A stretch of 13,590 nucleotides of DNA from JAYYZW01 sp036339995 (GTDB taxonomy: Bacteria > Pseudomonadota > Gammaproteobacteria > Ga0077536): positions 1-13,590 of the forward strand of contig JAYYZW010000005.1 in NCBI GenBank assembly GCA_036339995.1, given 5' to 3'. The notes below the pieces were generated by a model, which saw only the letters and a program-made list of their open reading frames with translations, ran no database searches and was not told where the DNA came from. How positions within the stretch are numbered: position 1 is the first letter of the stretch; each line of letters opens with the position of its first letter. Both the position numbers and the translations under genes were made by a program. This document shows positions 13,590 through 13,590 of the stretch, piece after piece.

Positions 13590-13590
13590 G

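Overview
The window looks like chromosomal DNA of a GC-rich proteobacterium, probably a gammaproteobacterium with catabolic habits. This is inferred from a beta/alpha/gamma-type acetone carboxylase locus, a two-component Rieske oxygenase, a secreted PQQ/haem dehydrogenase, a YfcG-like glutathione transferase and a GGGGTCAG-ended palindrome of a kind I associate with proteobacterial intergenic repeats. No taxon can be fixed from the sequence alone. No tRNA, rRNA, CRISPR array, integrase or intact insertion sequence was seen.

Layout. (1) 2-2124, plus strand: the 3' part of an acetone-carboxylase-type alpha subunit (its 5' end lies outside the window) and its small gamma subunit. (2) 2125-2385: a short spacer holding, on the minus strand, a 38-codon relic resembling the last part of a bacterial Ser/Thr protein kinase domain. 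(3) 2386-5127, plus strand: a Rieske oxygenase alpha subunit overlapping its beta subunit, then an HSL-type alpha/beta hydrolase. (4) 5128-6357: a gene-poor interval with a 5'-truncated HigA-type antitoxin relic, a small FmdB-like zinc-ribbon gene (both minus strand) and several dyads. (5) 6358-11803, plus strand: an ACS-type MFS transporter, a 55-base near-perfect palindrome, then a tight group of thiolase, VOC metalloenzyme and a periplasmic PQQ quinohaemoprotein dehydrogenase. (6) 11813-12969, minus strand: a winged-helix plus beta-class DNA methyltransferase pseudogene whose disabling lesions can be read base by base. (7) 13116-13589, minus strand: a nu-class-like glutathione transferase running off the window end.

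How it may work together (inference): the plus-strand genes look like a mosaic of catabolic modules. Uptake would be by the MFS carrier, oxidation of an alcohol or amine in the periplasm by the PQQ enzyme, ring attack by the Rieske oxygenase, ester or lactone opening by the hydrolase, thiolytic cleavage by the thiolase, and ketone carboxylation by the Acx complex. No CoA ligase, CoA transferase, ferredoxin, reductase or dedicated regulator is visible, so no complete pathway is contained here.

The points most worth a second look are the PQQ dehydrogenase lacking the usual adjacent-cysteine pair, its unassigned thiolase/VOC partners, the palindrome between transporter and thiolase, and the stepwise-decayed methyltransferase.
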